Part shown: piece after piece, positions 1 to 8,314 of the stretch | How the letters are laid out: every line of letters starts with the position of its first letter | How positions within the stretch are numbered: the first letter of the stretch is position 1 | Source: UBA6220 sp041651335 | GTDB taxonomy: Bacteria > Patescibacteriota > Minisyncoccia > Minisyncoccales > Minisyncoccaceae | Length of the DNA stretch: 42,873 nucleotides | Assembly (NCBI GenBank): GCA_041651335.1 | Contig: JBAZJL010000007.1 | Coordinates: forward strand, 1 to 42,873 | Reading direction: 5' to 3' | Position numbers and translations under genes: made by a program | The notes under the pieces: model-generated | What the model saw: the letters and a program-made list of their open reading frames with translations, nothing else | Database searches by the model: none | Told to the model about the DNA's origin: nothing

Positions 1-23
1 AGAAATTATAAAATTAATTTAAC

Positions 24-1199
24 ATGCAGGCTATAATTTTAACCGCCGGAATCGGCACTAGATTTGTTCCTTTGTCTGTTGCCAGGCCAAAACCCCTTTT
101 CTCTGTTTTTGGACAATCTATTTTAGAACACAACCTTAATCAGCTGGTGGGTATTGTTGATGAGGTTTTTTTAATTGTAGGTTATCAAAAAGAGAAAATT
201 AAAGAACTAATCAGCGATAATTATAAAGGCTTAAAAATTAAATATTTGGAAGTTGAGCCCACAGGAACAGGATCGGCAGCAAAAACAGCCTTAAAATATC
301 TTAAAAATGAATTTTTGCTTTTAAATGGCGATGATTATTATTTTCAAGAAGATATTAAAAAAGTTATTGCCAATTTTCCAAGTGTTTTAGTTAAAGAACA
401 TTCTAATCCTTCTGCTTTTGGTGTGATTTCAGCTGAAGAGGGAAAAGTAAAAGGATTAATCGAAAAGCCGGAAAATCCTCCAACCAATTTAGTAAACGCT
501 GCTTTATATTTTTTGCCAAAATCAATTTTTGATTTTGAAATAGAAAAATCCTCTAGAGGAGAATATGAATTTACGGATTATCTTAAAAATTTTATTAAAG
601 AAAATACTCTATATTTTGTTGTTGCTGAAAATTGGTTTCCAGCCTCTTATCCTTGGGAGGTTCTTGATGCTATGCCCATGATTTTTAAAAAAATAAAAAA
701 AGAGAATAAAGGAAAAATTGAAAAAAACGCCTTTCTTAAAGGAGAGGTAACCGTGGGTGAAGGAACAATTATTAAAAGCGGGGCTTATATCGAAGGTCCG
801 GCTTATCTTGGAAAAAATTGTTTGATTGGGCCGAATTGTTTTTTACGACCAAACACTTCTTTAGGTGATAATTGCCATATTGGCAATGCAGTGGAAATAA
901 AAAATTCGATTATCGGTAATAATACCAATGTGGCGCATTTATCTTATGTGGGCGATTCCATAATCGGGGATGATTGTAATTTAGGAGCAGGAACTATTAT
1001 TGCCAATTTAAGGCATGATCATGAAACCATTAAAACAAAAATAAAAGGGAAAATGATAGATACCAAAAGAGAAAAATTAGGAGCCATTATTGGAGACAAT
1101 GTTAAAACTGGAATTGGAACTTTGATTTATCCTGGTCGGAAAATCTGGCCTCAAAAAACAACCCTTCCGGGGCAGAAAGTAGAACAAGATATTGAATAA
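24..1199 (+). CDS. Bifunctional sugar-1-phosphate nucleotidylyltransferase/acyltransferase, GlmU-like
   Basis: A 391-aa protein that probably makes a nucleotide-activated sugar (UDP-GlcNAc-like or dTDP/UDP-hexose) in the cytoplasm for envelope glycans. Residues 1-230 form the nucleotidyltransferase domain, with the start LTAGIGTRFVPLSVARPKPL matching the GxGTRxxPxTxxxPKxL signature and LNGDDYY as the metal-binding region. From about residue 235 to the end there are hexapeptide repeats typical of a left-handed beta-helix (for example IGPNCFL, IGNNTNV, IGDDCNLGAGTII). This layout resembles archaeal-type GlmU-like enzymes and RmlA-long proteins. The substrate cannot be told from sequence. Another possible role is mannose-1-phosphate guanylyltransferase-like. 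The start ATG lies 23 nt inside the window, so its promoter is not visible. Confidence 0.85.
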   Translation: MQAIILTAGIGTRFVPLSVARPKPLFSVFGQSILEHNLNQLVGIVDEVFLIVGYQKEKIKELISDNYKGLKIKYLEVEPTGTGSAAKTALKYLKNEFLLLNGDDYYFQEDIKKVIANFPSVLVKEHSNPSAFGVISAEEGKVKGLIEKPENPPTNLVNAALYFLPKSIFDFEIEKSSRGEYEFTDYLKNFIKENTLYFVVAENWFPASYPWEVLDAMPMIFKKIKKENKGKIEKNAFLKGEVTVGEGTIIKSGAYIEGPAYLGKNCLIGPNCFLRPNTSLGDNCHIGNAVEIKNSIIGNNTNVAHLSYVGDSIIGDDCNLGAGTIIANLRHDHETIKTKIKGKMIDTKREKLGAIIGDNVKTGIGTLIYPGRKIWPQKTTLPGQKVEQDIE

Positions 1200-1205
1200 T
1201 TTCTG

Positions 1206-1289
1206 TGCCGAGGGAGAGACTTGAACTCTCACGAGATTGCTCTCATAGCGCCCTGAACGCTACGCGTCTGCCAATTCCGCCACCCCGGC
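1206..1289 (-). tRNA. tRNA-Leu (anticodon CAG)
   Basis: Read on the minus strand this is a class II tRNA. It has a 7-bp acceptor stem (GCCGGGG with CCTCGGC, one G-T pair), a D arm, anticodon stem TAGCG/CGCTA with loop TTCAGGG giving CAG, a long variable arm, T arm GAGAG/CTCTC with loop TTCAAGT, and discriminator A. The 3' CCA is not encoded (CAG follows). It decodes CUG. Confidence 0.95.
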
Positions 1290-1350
1290 TTTTAATAAAG
1301 TGATAATATAATATTTATTATGATAGTTCAAGCAATTTTAATTATAATTT

Positions 1351-1381
1351 AAAACCAGAAAGCAATTGCTTTCTGGTTTTT
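1351..1381 (-). terminator. Intrinsic terminator between the two tRNA-Leu genes
   Basis: Perfect hairpin: AAAACCAGAAAGC, loop AATT, GCTTTCTGGTTTT. It has T-runs on both strands, so it can work in both directions. It sits just downstream of the minus-strand tRNA-Leu(CAA), which it probably terminates. Confidence 0.8.
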
Positions 1382-1384
1382 CTG

Positions 1385-1468
1385 TGCCGAGGGAGAGACT
1401 TGAACTCTCACGGGATTGCTCCCATAGCATTTTGAGTGCTACGCGTCTGCCAATTCCGCCACCCCGGC
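1385..1468 (-). tRNA. tRNA-Leu (anticodon CAA)
   Basis: Class II tRNA nearly identical to the tRNA-Leu(CAG) about 100 bp away, differing mainly in the anticodon and variable arms. Anticodon stem TAGCA/TGCTA with loop CTCAAAA gives CAA, decoding UUG. Discriminator A; CCA not encoded. The pair looks like a tandem duplication that diverged in the anticodon, with a terminator hairpin between the copies. Confidence 0.95.
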
Positions 1469-1535
1469 CAATTAGGCATTTAATTATTAATAAAGATAAT
1501 TAAATATATAATCTATTTAGCACAAAAATAATTGT

Positions 1536-1564
1536 TTGTAAATTTTAAACCATTGTGTTAAAAT
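1536..1564 (+). promoter_or_regulatory. parA promoter
   Basis: TTGTAA at 1536-1541, a 17-nt spacer, then TAAAAT at 1559-1564. The parA ATG follows after 7 nt, so the mRNA would be leaderless or nearly so. No Shine-Dalgarno sequence is present. Confidence 0.6.
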
Positions 1565-1571
1565 TATAACA

Positions 1572-2369
1572 ATGAGCAGAGTTATTGCTATTGCCAATCA
1601 AAAAGGGGGAGTCGGCAAGACAGCTGTGGCTGTCAATTTGCCGGTTTTTCTTACGGCTTTTGGTAAAAAGGTTTTATTGATTGATGCGGATCCGCAAGCC
1701 AATGCTACTTTTTCTCTTGGAATCAAACCCAGAGATTTAAACGATTCTCTCTACGAAGCTTTAATGGGTCAAATTTCCCCTCGGGAGATAATTAAAAGAA
1801 CTCCTTTTTTGTCTTTTGATATTATGCCCACTTCGCATAATTTATCCGGAGCTAATATCGAGCTTGTCAGTATGGATAATCGAGAATTTAAATTAAAAGA
1901 AGTGATTGATATGGTTAAAAACGATTATGATTTTGTGATTATTGATTGTCCGCCCAGCTTGGGTATTCTTACTTTAAATGCTTTAGTTGCTTGCGATGAA
2001 GTAATTATTCCAGTTCAGGCCGAGTATTTGGCTATGGAAGGATTAAGCCAGCTTATTTATAACGTAAAAATGATTAATGAAAACTTGGAAAGAAATATTA
2101 AAATTTTAGGAGCGTTATTAACTATGTATATTCGGAAGAATAGGCTTTCGCAAAAAATTGCCAAAGATTTGCGTCGTACTTTTCCGGGATATGTTTTTGA
2201 TACCGTGATTCCGCGGACAGTGGCCTTATCAGAATCTCCGATTTATGGCCGAACTATTCTTAGACATTCCCCGAATTCTAGCGCTGTTCATGCTTTTCGG
2301 GAATTAGCTCGAGAGATAGTTTACAAGGAAAACAAAGAAATTCTTCGTAATAAAAAAATAAATAATTAA
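1572..2369 (+). CDS. parA: Chromosome partitioning ATPase ParA/Soj
   Basis: 265-aa Walker-type ATPase that drives chromosome or origin segregation by cycling on nucleoid DNA with ParB. The deviant Walker A box is at the N-terminus (NQKGGVGKT, residues 9-17), Walker A' is LLIDADPQANAT (about 35-46), and Walker B is FVIIDCPPSLG (about 121-131). The length is normal for the Soj subfamily, which lacks the N-terminal HTH of plasmid ParA proteins. parB follows after 11 nt, so the two form an operon. It probably also contributes to origin placement during division. The assignment is very secure. Confidence 0.96.
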   Translation: MSRVIAIANQKGGVGKTAVAVNLPVFLTAFGKKVLLIDADPQANATFSLGIKPRDLNDSLYEALMGQISPREIIKRTPFLSFDIMPTSHNLSGANIELVSMDNREFKLKEVIDMVKNDYDFVIIDCPPSLGILTLNALVACDEVIIPVQAEYLAMEGLSQLIYNVKMINENLERNIKILGALLTMYIRKNRLSQKIAKDLRRTFPGYVFDTVIPRTVALSESPIYGRTILRHSPNSSAVHAFRELAREIVYKENKEILRNKKINN

Positions 2370-2380
2370 ATTATCAGAAA

Positions 2381-3265
2381 ATGGTCGGAAAAGGATTGGA
2401 ATCATTGATTCCTAAAAAAAAATCAAATAGCCAGCCGGCAAACCAGCAATCATCTCAAAAAGATTTTATTTTTTGGATTGAAATAGGAAAAATCAAACCA
2501 AACCCTTATCAGCCTAGAAAAGAATTTGATGAAGAGGCGTTAAATACTTTGGCTGAATCTATTAAAAAATATGGAGTTTTACAGCCTATTATTGTCCACA
2601 AAATAGAGAAAAAAGTTCCCACAGGAATAGTTGTTGAATATCAGATTATTGCTGGCGAAAGAAGGTGGAGAGCTAGTCAAAGAGCAGGATTAAAACAGAT
2701 GCCGGTTATTATCAAAAGTCCAAGTAATCGAGAAAAATTAGAAATTGCTTTGATTGAAAACGTTCAAAGAAGGAATCTTAATCCTATTGATAAGGCCGAA
2801 GCTTATGAACAATTAAGAAAAGAATTTAATTTACTGGAAAAAGAAATAGCCCAAGTCGCTGGGGTTAGCCGGGAGGTAGTGGCCAATAGTTTAAGAATTT
2901 TAGCCCTACCAAAAGAAATAATCGAAGCTTTAAAAAAAGAAAAAATAACCGAAGGCCATGCCAAAGCTTTATTGGCCGTAAAAGAAGAAAATCTTCAAAA
3001 GCAAATTTTTCAAGAAATTTTAGATAATAATTATTCAGTTCGTGATGTAGAAAAAGCGCATCGAAGCGGAAAAATTATAAAAACTAGAACCAATGAGGCC
3101 TATGTTGTTCCTAATAAAGATTTCTTTGAAAAGAGGTTGAAAGAATACTTAAAATACGATAAGATAAAAATAGAAAGTAAAAAAGGAAAAATTCAGTTTG
3201 TGGTTGAATTTAATACCGAAACTGAATTAAAGAATTGGCTCAAGAGCGCGCTTCATAAAAATTAG
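2381..3265 (+). CDS. parB: Chromosome partitioning protein ParB/Spo0J
   Basis: 294-aa DNA-binding CTPase that loads at parS sites and stimulates ParA. It starts MVGKGLESLIPKK, the usual N-terminal ParA-interaction peptide of Spo0J-type ParB. A ParB/sulfiredoxin-like domain follows (KIKPNPYQPRKEFD, then the box GERRWRASQRAG and ENVQRRNLNP). The HTH domain is around residues 150-200 (IAQVAGVSREVVANSLRIL), with a C-terminal dimerisation region at about 245-294. It lies 11 nt after parA. I found no canonical parS 16-mer in the window, so the binding site is either elsewhere or divergent. Confidence 0.95.
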   Translation: MVGKGLESLIPKKKSNSQPANQQSSQKDFIFWIEIGKIKPNPYQPRKEFDEEALNTLAESIKKYGVLQPIIVHKIEKKVPTGIVVEYQIIAGERRWRASQRAGLKQMPVIIKSPSNREKLEIALIENVQRRNLNPIDKAEAYEQLRKEFNLLEKEIAQVAGVSREVVANSLRILALPKEIIEALKKEKITEGHAKALLAVKEENLQKQIFQEILDNNYSVRDVEKAHRSGKIIKTRTNEAYVVPNKDFFEKRLKEYLKYDKIKIESKKGKIQFVVEFNTETELKNWLKSALHKN

Positions 3266-3295
3266 TTTAACCATTCGGGCCGAAACGCCAAATCT

Positions 3296-3331
3296 AAAAA
3301 CAGTTGCCTTTGTAGCTGTTTTTATTTTTTT
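3296..3331 (+). terminator. Probable weak terminator after parB
   Basis: AAAAACAG and CTGTTTTT form an 8-bp stem around a roughly 12-nt loop, followed by a T-rich run (TATTTTTTTAAT). The stem is weak but is in the right place, directly after the parAB operon. Confidence 0.5.
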
Positions 3332-3339
3332 AATCTTGT

Positions 3340-3345
3340 TATAAT
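3340..3345 (+). promoter_or_regulatory. -10 box upstream of the GTG-start DUF4105-like gene
   Basis: Consensus TATAAT ends 6 nt before a GTG start codon, so the message would be leaderless. No convincing -35 is visible, since the parB terminator T-run occupies that position. Confidence 0.5.
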
Positions 3346-3351
3346 AAAATT

Positions 3352-4176
3352 GTGCAAAAAAGATTTTTTATTTTAACCGGATTTTTATTTTTAATTTTTT
3401 TGATCTGTTTTTTTATTTGTCAAATTATCAAAACCCCTTCTAATCAAGGAGATTGGCCGTTAATTTATGAAAAAATTCCCGAAGTAGAATTTAGTGGCAA
3501 TTTAGCTTTAGTAAAAAATATTAGAAACTTTCGTTATGATGAAAAAGAAAACGTCATCAGTCCGGATTATTATGATAAAATTTATAATCTAAGCAAAGTA
3601 AAAAAAGTTTGGTTTATTTTCGAACCTTTTGGATATGCTGCTCATACTTTTTTAAGCTTTGAATTTGAGGATAATAATTATTTGACTATCAGCATTGAAG
3701 CTAGAACCCAAAAACATCAAAAATACGAAGCTTTTACCGGAATACTCAGATCTTATACTTTATTTTATGTTGTTGCTGATGAGCGTGATGCTTTTTTGGT
3801 CCGAACCAATATTCGAAAAAATAAAATGATTCTTTTTCCATCTGGATTAACCAAGGAACAAGGAAGCGCGCTTTTGGTAGATATGCTAATGGAAATAAAT
3901 GACTTAAAAGATAATCCAAAATGGTATAATACCATAACCGCTAATTGCACTTCTGTTTTAGCTCAACATATTAATAAATTCAGGCCTCAATCTTTGCCTT
4001 TTTCTTGGGAATTGGTTTTTACAGGATTTGTTGATGATTTAGCTTATAACTCTGGATTAATAAAAACAAGCTTGATTTTAAGACAAGCAAAAACATATTA
4101 CGATGTTACTGAAAAATCAAGAAAAATCGGTGATAATCTTGATTATTCTGTTTTAATTAGACATGGCTTGGAATAA
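3352..4176 (+). CDS. Membrane-anchored DUF4105-like (Lnb N-terminal domain family) protein
   Basis: 274 aa. One N-terminal membrane segment (about residues 5-24, rich in F/L/I) anchors a presumably extracytoplasmic domain. The stretch with YAAHTFLSFEFEDN, LTISIEARTQ and the later ITANCTSVLAQHI resembles DUF4105, the N-terminal domain found in Lnb-type proteins, with conserved His, Glu and NCT(S/T) positions suggesting a cysteine-hydrolase-like fold. The biochemical role is not established for this family. The GTG start at 3352 is supported by the -10 box 6 nt upstream and by the signal-anchor sequence that begins right after it. It converges on topA. Confidence 0.65.
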   Translation: MQKRFFILTGFLFLIFLICFFICQIIKTPSNQGDWPLIYEKIPEVEFSGNLALVKNIRNFRYDEKENVISPDYYDKIYNLSKVKKVWFIFEPFGYAAHTFLSFEFEDNNYLTISIEARTQKHQKYEAFTGILRSYTLFYVVADERDAFLVRTNIRKNKMILFPSGLTKEQGSALLVDMLMEINDLKDNPKWYNTITANCTSVLAQHINKFRPQSLPFSWELVFTGFVDDLAYNSGLIKTSLILRQAKTYYDVTEKSRKIGDNLDYSVLIRHGLE

Positions 4177-4187
4177 GCTTTAATTAA

Positions 4188-4210
4188 AAAAAACGGCTTA
4201 GCCGTTTTTT
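4188..4210. terminator. Bidirectional terminator between convergent genes
   Basis: AAAAAACGGC, loop TTA, GCCGTTTTTT. The hairpin is symmetric with A/T tracts on both sides and serves the plus-strand DUF4105-like gene and the minus-strand topA, whose stop it touches. Confidence 0.85.
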
Positions 4211-6233
4211 ATTTACAATTTTTATTCGAGCATTTTATTTTTTTGTTTTTTTCCACAAGCAAAGAATTGCATTTTGAACATTTTTCTCCGGTTGGCTTAT
4301 CCCAAAGAGCAAAATCACAATCAGGCCATTTAGAGCAACCGTAAAAAAGCTTTCCCTTTTTTGTTTTCTTGCCAATAATTTCACCTTGTTCGCATTTTGG
4401 GCAAACTATACCCGTTTTAATGGTTTTTTTTTCTAATGGTTCGGTGTGTCGGCATTCTGGAAATCCCGAACAAGCTAAAAATTTTCCAAAACGTCCAAAT
4501 TTAATAGCCAAGGGTTTGCCGCATTTCGGGCAGGTTTTTTCTACTAATTGTGTTTCCACTGTTTTCTTTTCTACTTCCGCGTATTTGGTTTCCAAATTTT
4601 TTGCAAAAGGATGATAGAATTTTTCCAAAACTTTTGTCCAGGATTCTTTTCCTTGGGCAACTTTGTCTAAATCTTTTTCCATTTTTGCGGTAAACTTTAT
4701 GTCTACGATTTCCGGAAAATGATTAACAAGAATTTCATCTACCATCATTCCAATTTCTGTGGGGGCAAATCTTCGATCTTCATTTTTTTGCACATAATTT
4801 CGATCTTGAATCGTGGAAATAATCGGGGCATAAGTGGAGGGCCGTCCAATTTCATTAGCTTCCATTTCTTTAATTAATCCAGCTTCGGTGTATCGAGCCG
4901 GAGGCTGGGTAAAATGTTGCTCTGAATTTAATTTTATCAAATTTAGAATTTCATTTTCTTTAAGGCTTGGCAATTCAGTTTCTTCATATTTCATTTGATA
5001 AACTTTTAAAAATCCGTCAAATTTTAACAAAGATCCATTGGCCTGAAAAAGATAATCATTATTAGCAATAATTTCTGCTTTTAGTGAATCAAAAACTGCT
5101 TGGCTCATTTGGCTGGCAATAAAACGTGACCAGATTAATTTATAAAGCTTGGCCTGGCGAGGCTCTAAGGTAATTTTTTCTGGAGCATTTTCTGCGTTCG
5201 TGGGGCGAATAGCTTCGTGTGCTTCTTGAGCTCGATTTTTGGTTTTAAATTTTCTTGGAGCTTCAGAGCAGTAACTAGCCCCAAACTCTTTAGCAATAAA
5301 ATCTTTAGCTTGCATTAATGCTTGGTTGCTTAGGTTAAGAGAATCGGTTCGATGATAAGTAATAAAACCTTTTTCATATAAATCCTGGGCAACCCGCATA
5401 GTCATTTTGGCCGGAAATTTTAATTTTTTTGAAGCTTCTTGTTGAAGGGTAGATGTAGTAAAAGGGGGAAGAGGATTCCTTTTGGTTTCTTTTTTTTCTA
5501 AATTAAAAACTTTATATTCCGCTTTTTCCAGGTTTTTTAAAATATCATCAATTTCTGCTTTTGTTTTAAGACCTGGCTTGGGGATTGGTTGGTTTTTTAT
5601 TTTTGATAAAAAAACTTCAAATTCAACTGAATCGTTTTGTTTTTTTAAAACAGCTCCAAGAGACCAGTATTCTTCTGGCTTAAAATTTTTTATTTCATTT
5701 TCTCTTTGAACAATTAAGCGCACTGCCACTGATTGTACTCTTCCAGCTGATAGATGACGAGCCACTTTTTTCCATAAAAAAGGAGATAATTTATAGCCAA
5801 CGATTCGATCCAAAGCTCGGCGGGCCTGTTGAGCATCAACTAGGTCCTGATTTATTTCTAAAGGTTTTTTTAATGATTCCGCAATTGCAGTTTTAGTAAT
5901 TTCGTGAAAAGTTATTCTTTTAAAATTATTTTTGTTTTTTAAATCCAAAGCTTCCATTAAGTGCCAAGAAATAGCTTCTCCTTCACGGTCTGGATCTGTC
6001 GCCAGATAAATATAATCGCTTTTTGCCACTTCTTTTTTTAGCAGAGTCACATTTTTTTTAGCTTTAACCGGAATAATATATTTAATTTTAAAATTATTTT
6101 CCAAATCAATTCCTAAATCGCTTTTGGGAAGATCGCGAATGTGCCCATAAGAAGAAAGCACTGTATAATCAGCACCTAAAAAATTTTTTAAAGTTTTCGC
6201 TTTAGTTGGACTTTCAACAATTATTAAATCCAT
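4209..6233 (-). CDS. topA: DNA topoisomerase I (type IA)
   Basis: 674-aa enzyme that relaxes negative supercoils. The Toprim domain is at the N-terminus (LIIVESPTKAKTL; catalytic ATDPDREGEAI around residue 78). The active-site Tyr lies in GFITYHRTDS (Tyr293), preceded by the AGRVQS motif (163-168). After the core (about residue 560) there are three C-terminal zinc ribbons with CxxC pairs (CPKCGKPL...CSGFPEC, CPKC...CSKWPDC, CSKC...CSNKNC), as in E. coli-type TopA. The gene is followed on the same strand by dprA upstream (ATG 6233 abuts the dprA stop). The assignment is secure. Confidence 0.96.
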   Translation of the reverse strand: MDLIIVESPTKAKTLKNFLGADYTVLSSYGHIRDLPKSDLGIDLENNFKIKYIIPVKAKKNVTLLKKEVAKSDYIYLATDPDREGEAISWHLMEALDLKNKNNFKRITFHEITKTAIAESLKKPLEINQDLVDAQQARRALDRIVGYKLSPFLWKKVARHLSAGRVQSVAVRLIVQRENEIKNFKPEEYWSLGAVLKKQNDSVEFEVFLSKIKNQPIPKPGLKTKAEIDDILKNLEKAEYKVFNLEKKETKRNPLPPFTTSTLQQEASKKLKFPAKMTMRVAQDLYEKGFITYHRTDSLNLSNQALMQAKDFIAKEFGASYCSEAPRKFKTKNRAQEAHEAIRPTNAENAPEKITLEPRQAKLYKLIWSRFIASQMSQAVFDSLKAEIIANNDYLFQANGSLLKFDGFLKVYQMKYEETELPSLKENEILNLIKLNSEQHFTQPPARYTEAGLIKEMEANEIGRPSTYAPIISTIQDRNYVQKNEDRRFAPTEIGMMVDEILVNHFPEIVDIKFTAKMEKDLDKVAQGKESWTKVLEKFYHPFAKNLETKYAEVEKKTVETQLVEKTCPKCGKPLAIKFGRFGKFLACSGFPECRHTEPLEKKTIKTGIVCPKCEQGEIIGKKTKKGKLFYGCSKWPDCDFALWDKPTGEKCSKCNSLLVEKNKKIKCSNKNCK

Positions 6234-6234
6234 T

Positions 6235-7131
6235 TTAATTTCTGTTTAAGCAATAAGTATTATCGCCCAAATCAATAATTTTATTTTTTATTTCTAAAAC
6301 CGACAAAAGGCCCATTATTTTATTCGGAGATAATTTTGTGATTTTAATTAAATCTTCTATTTGAAGAGGTTCTTTTATTAGGGCGTTGATAATTTTTTCT
6401 TCTTCATTTAATGGTTCTGTGGTAGGTTTATCATTTTTAAGAAAAAGAGGCAAATTATTTATTTTTAATTCCAAAAGAATATCATTTCCATTTTCAATCA
6501 ATTTGGCGCCGTTTTTAATTAAAAAGTGGCAGCCTTTACTGGTGCTTGAATGAATATTTCCTGGAATTGCAAAAATTTTTTTTCCCTGTTCTTTGGTTGC
6601 TTTGGCAGTTAACAGTGATCCTGATTTTTCTTTTGCTTCAATTACAAGGGTGCCCATGCCCAAACCAGCAATTAATCGATTTCTTTCTGCAAAAGAATAG
6701 GGCGCAGTTACTTGTCCCGGGCCATACTCGGAAATAATCAGTCCATTATTTTTTAAAATTTCTTTAGCTAAAGGCAGATTTTCTTTTGGATAAATATTAT
6801 CAATAGCTGTGCCTAAAACAGCGATTGTCCGAGCGTTTTTTCTTAAAGCTGCTAAGTGGGCAAAAGAATCAATGCCTTGGGCCAATCCAGAAACAATGGT
6901 TAATCCAGCTTCGGCAATTTGGCTTCCTATTTCTAAACAGCATTCTTGTCCGTATTTTGAGCAAATTCTTGCGCCAACAATTGCCAGGCAATTTTCTTGT
7001 TTATTTATTTTTCCGTAATAATATAATTCTTGGGGAGGATTTTTAATCTTCCGGAGAGAATCGGGGAAAAGGTCGTGATTAATTGATATTTTTTGGATTA
7101 GGAAATCCATTGTTTTCTTTGATAGTGGCAA
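6235..7131 (-). CDS. dprA: DNA-processing protein DprA/Smf
   Basis: 298-aa protein that loads RecA on incoming single-stranded DNA in natural transformation. It has the Rossmann-like DprA domain: IVGARICSKYG, SGLAQGIDSFAHLAAL, TIAVLGTAIDNIYP, SFAERNRLIAGL and GSLLTAKATKEQGK. A C-terminal winged helix at about residues 240-298 (EEKIINALIKEPLQIEDL) matches DprA_WH. The N-terminal SAM-like domain of some DprA proteins is missing. The first 53 nt overlap the end of pth. An internal ATG at 7113 (MDFLIQKI) would cut the overlap to 35 nt and may be the true start. It belongs with comEC and the pilin-like gene at the window end. Confidence 0.92.
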   Translation of the reverse strand: MPLSKKTMDFLIQKISINHDLFPDSLRKIKNPPQELYYYGKINKQENCLAIVGARICSKYGQECCLEIGSQIAEAGLTIVSGLAQGIDSFAHLAALRKNARTIAVLGTAIDNIYPKENLPLAKEILKNNGLIISEYGPGQVTAPYSFAERNRLIAGLGMGTLVIEAKEKSGSLLTAKATKEQGKKIFAIPGNIHSSTSKGCHFLIKNGAKLIENGNDILLELKINNLPLFLKNDKPTTEPLNEEEKIINALIKEPLQIEDLIKITKLSPNKIMGLLSVLEIKNKIIDLGDNTYCLNRN

Positions 7132-7666
7132 TTATGGTTTCAGCTGTTTTTTTAATTGTGTCGTTAAGTAAAGGAATCTCTTCTGAATCAAAATTTTCTA
7201 AAACAACAGCTTCCAATCCTTGGGAATTGATTCGATTTTGATAGTCAGGGCTTTTTGAATCAATCCCGATTCTAAATCGAAGGAAGTCTTTTGTGCTCAA
7301 TTCGTTGATAATAGATTGCACCCCCTTATGCCCTGCGGAATTGGCATTTTGGCTTATTTTTATTTTTCCCAAATCAACATCCGCTTCATCCTGAACTACA
7401 TATATATCTTTGGCTTTGATTTTATAAAAATTAGCTATTGCTTTTGCCGCTTTTCCAGATTCATTCATAAAAGTTTGAGGTTTTAAAAGAATTGCTTCGT
7501 TTTCTGCTAAAATCCCTTGGGAAACAAGGCCATTGAATTTTTTAGCAAATTCAAAAGCTGGGAATCCGGCTAATTCTTGCAATTCATCTAAAACCATAAA
7601 TCCTAAATTGTGGCGAGTGGCTTGGTATTGGTTGCCCGGATTGCCCAGGCCGATAATCAAAATCAT
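7079..7666 (-). CDS. pth: Peptidyl-tRNA hydrolase
   Basis: 195-aa enzyme that frees peptides from peptidyl-tRNA released by stalled ribosomes. It starts MILIIGLGNPGNQYQATRHN, with the substrate-binding Asn9 and catalytic His19. KPQTFMNESGKA and the QDEADVDLGKI region, which holds the catalytic Asp, are also present, as is the GHKGVQSI motif (SAGHKGVQS). The length is normal. It is the first gene of the minus-strand pth-dprA-topA run. Its promoter (TTGCCA, 17 nt, TATAAT) leaves 8 nt before the ATG, so it is probably leaderless. Confidence 0.95.
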   Translation of the reverse strand: MILIIGLGNPGNQYQATRHNLGFMVLDELQELAGFPAFEFAKKFNGLVSQGILAENEAILLKPQTFMNESGKAAKAIANFYKIKAKDIYVVQDEADVDLGKIKISQNANSAGHKGVQSIINELSTKDFLRFRIGIDSKSPDYQNRINSQGLEAVVLENFDSEEIPLLNDTIKKTAETIIATIKENNGFPNPKNIN

Positions 7667-7674
7667 ATAAATTG

Positions 7675-7703
7675 ATTATACTTTTTTTCTTTCAGTTTGG
7701 CAA
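7675..7703 (-). promoter_or_regulatory. pth promoter (divergent from lepB)
   Basis: On the minus strand: TTGCCA (7703-7698), 17-nt spacer, TATAAT (7680-7675). The pth ATG starts 8 nt later. It is back to back with the lepB promoter, and the two -35 boxes are only 6 bp apart inside two TTGGCAAAA-type direct repeats. Confidence 0.75.
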
Positions 7704-7709
7704 AAGGCA

Positions 7710-7738
7710 TTGGCAAAACTGCTATTTTAGGGTATATT
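7710..7738 (+). promoter_or_regulatory. lepB promoter (divergent from pth)
   Basis: TTGGCA (7710-7715), 17-nt spacer, TATATT (7733-7738). The lepB ATG begins 8 nt downstream with no room for a Shine-Dalgarno sequence, so the mRNA is probably leaderless. Confidence 0.75.
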
Positions 7739-7746
7739 ATTAACAA

Positions 7747-8313
7747 ATGGAAGGAAAAAAATTGATTGCAAACATTTGGGATATTGGAAAGTTGGCGCTG
7801 ATCGCGCTTTTAATAGTAATGCCGATTAGGATTTTTATTTTTCAGCCGTTTGTTGTGAATGGTCAATCAATGGAGCCAAATTATCATTCTTCTGATTATC
7901 TTATTATTGATGAAATTTCTTATCGATTTAATGCTCCGCAAAGAGGGGATGTGGTTGTTTTTAAATATCCCAAAAATCCCAACTTTAAATATATTAAAAG
8001 AATTATTGGTTTGCCAGGAGAAACAATAGAAATAAAAAACAAGGAAATCTTTATTACTAATAATCAAAATACTTTTAAGTTAGACGAAAGCGCTTATTTG
8101 CCCGCACTTGTTTTTGATGCTTGGGAAAGAATAGACAATATGGACCCTCTTATTTTAGGTCTTGATGAATATTTTGTTTTAGGAGATAATCGTAACAATT
8201 CTTCTGATTCTAGAATCTGGGGCGTATTGCCAGCTAAAAATATTGTTGGAAAGATTTTTTGCCAGCTTTCTCCTTTTGAAACCATAACTGGCCGAAAATC
8301 TCCGGTTTATTAA
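7747..8313 (+). CDS. lepB: Signal peptidase I
   Basis: 188-aa membrane-bound serine protease that removes signal peptides from exported proteins. It has one N-terminal transmembrane segment (about residues 14-34). Box B NGQSMEPNY carries the nucleophile Ser41, KYIKRIIGLPGE carries the general base Lys84, and GDNRNNSSDSR is box E. The size matches the short Gram-positive SipS type with a single membrane anchor. It is the first gene of a lepB-hisS-rpsU-yqeY run (hisS starts 1 nt after its stop). Confidence 0.95.
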   Translation: MEGKKLIANIWDIGKLALIALLIVMPIRIFIFQPFVVNGQSMEPNYHSSDYLIIDEISYRFNAPQRGDVVVFKYPKNPNFKYIKRIIGLPGETIEIKNKEIFITNNQNTFKLDESAYLPALVFDAWERIDNMDPLILGLDEYFVLGDNRNNSSDSRIWGVLPAKNIVGKIFCQLSPFETITGRKSPVY

Positions 8314-8314
8314 T

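Noticed and set aside
1206..1468. Integrated element between the two tRNA-Leu genes
   Set aside because: Only ~95 bp with a terminator hairpin separate them and they differ in anticodon; a simple tandem duplication explains this.
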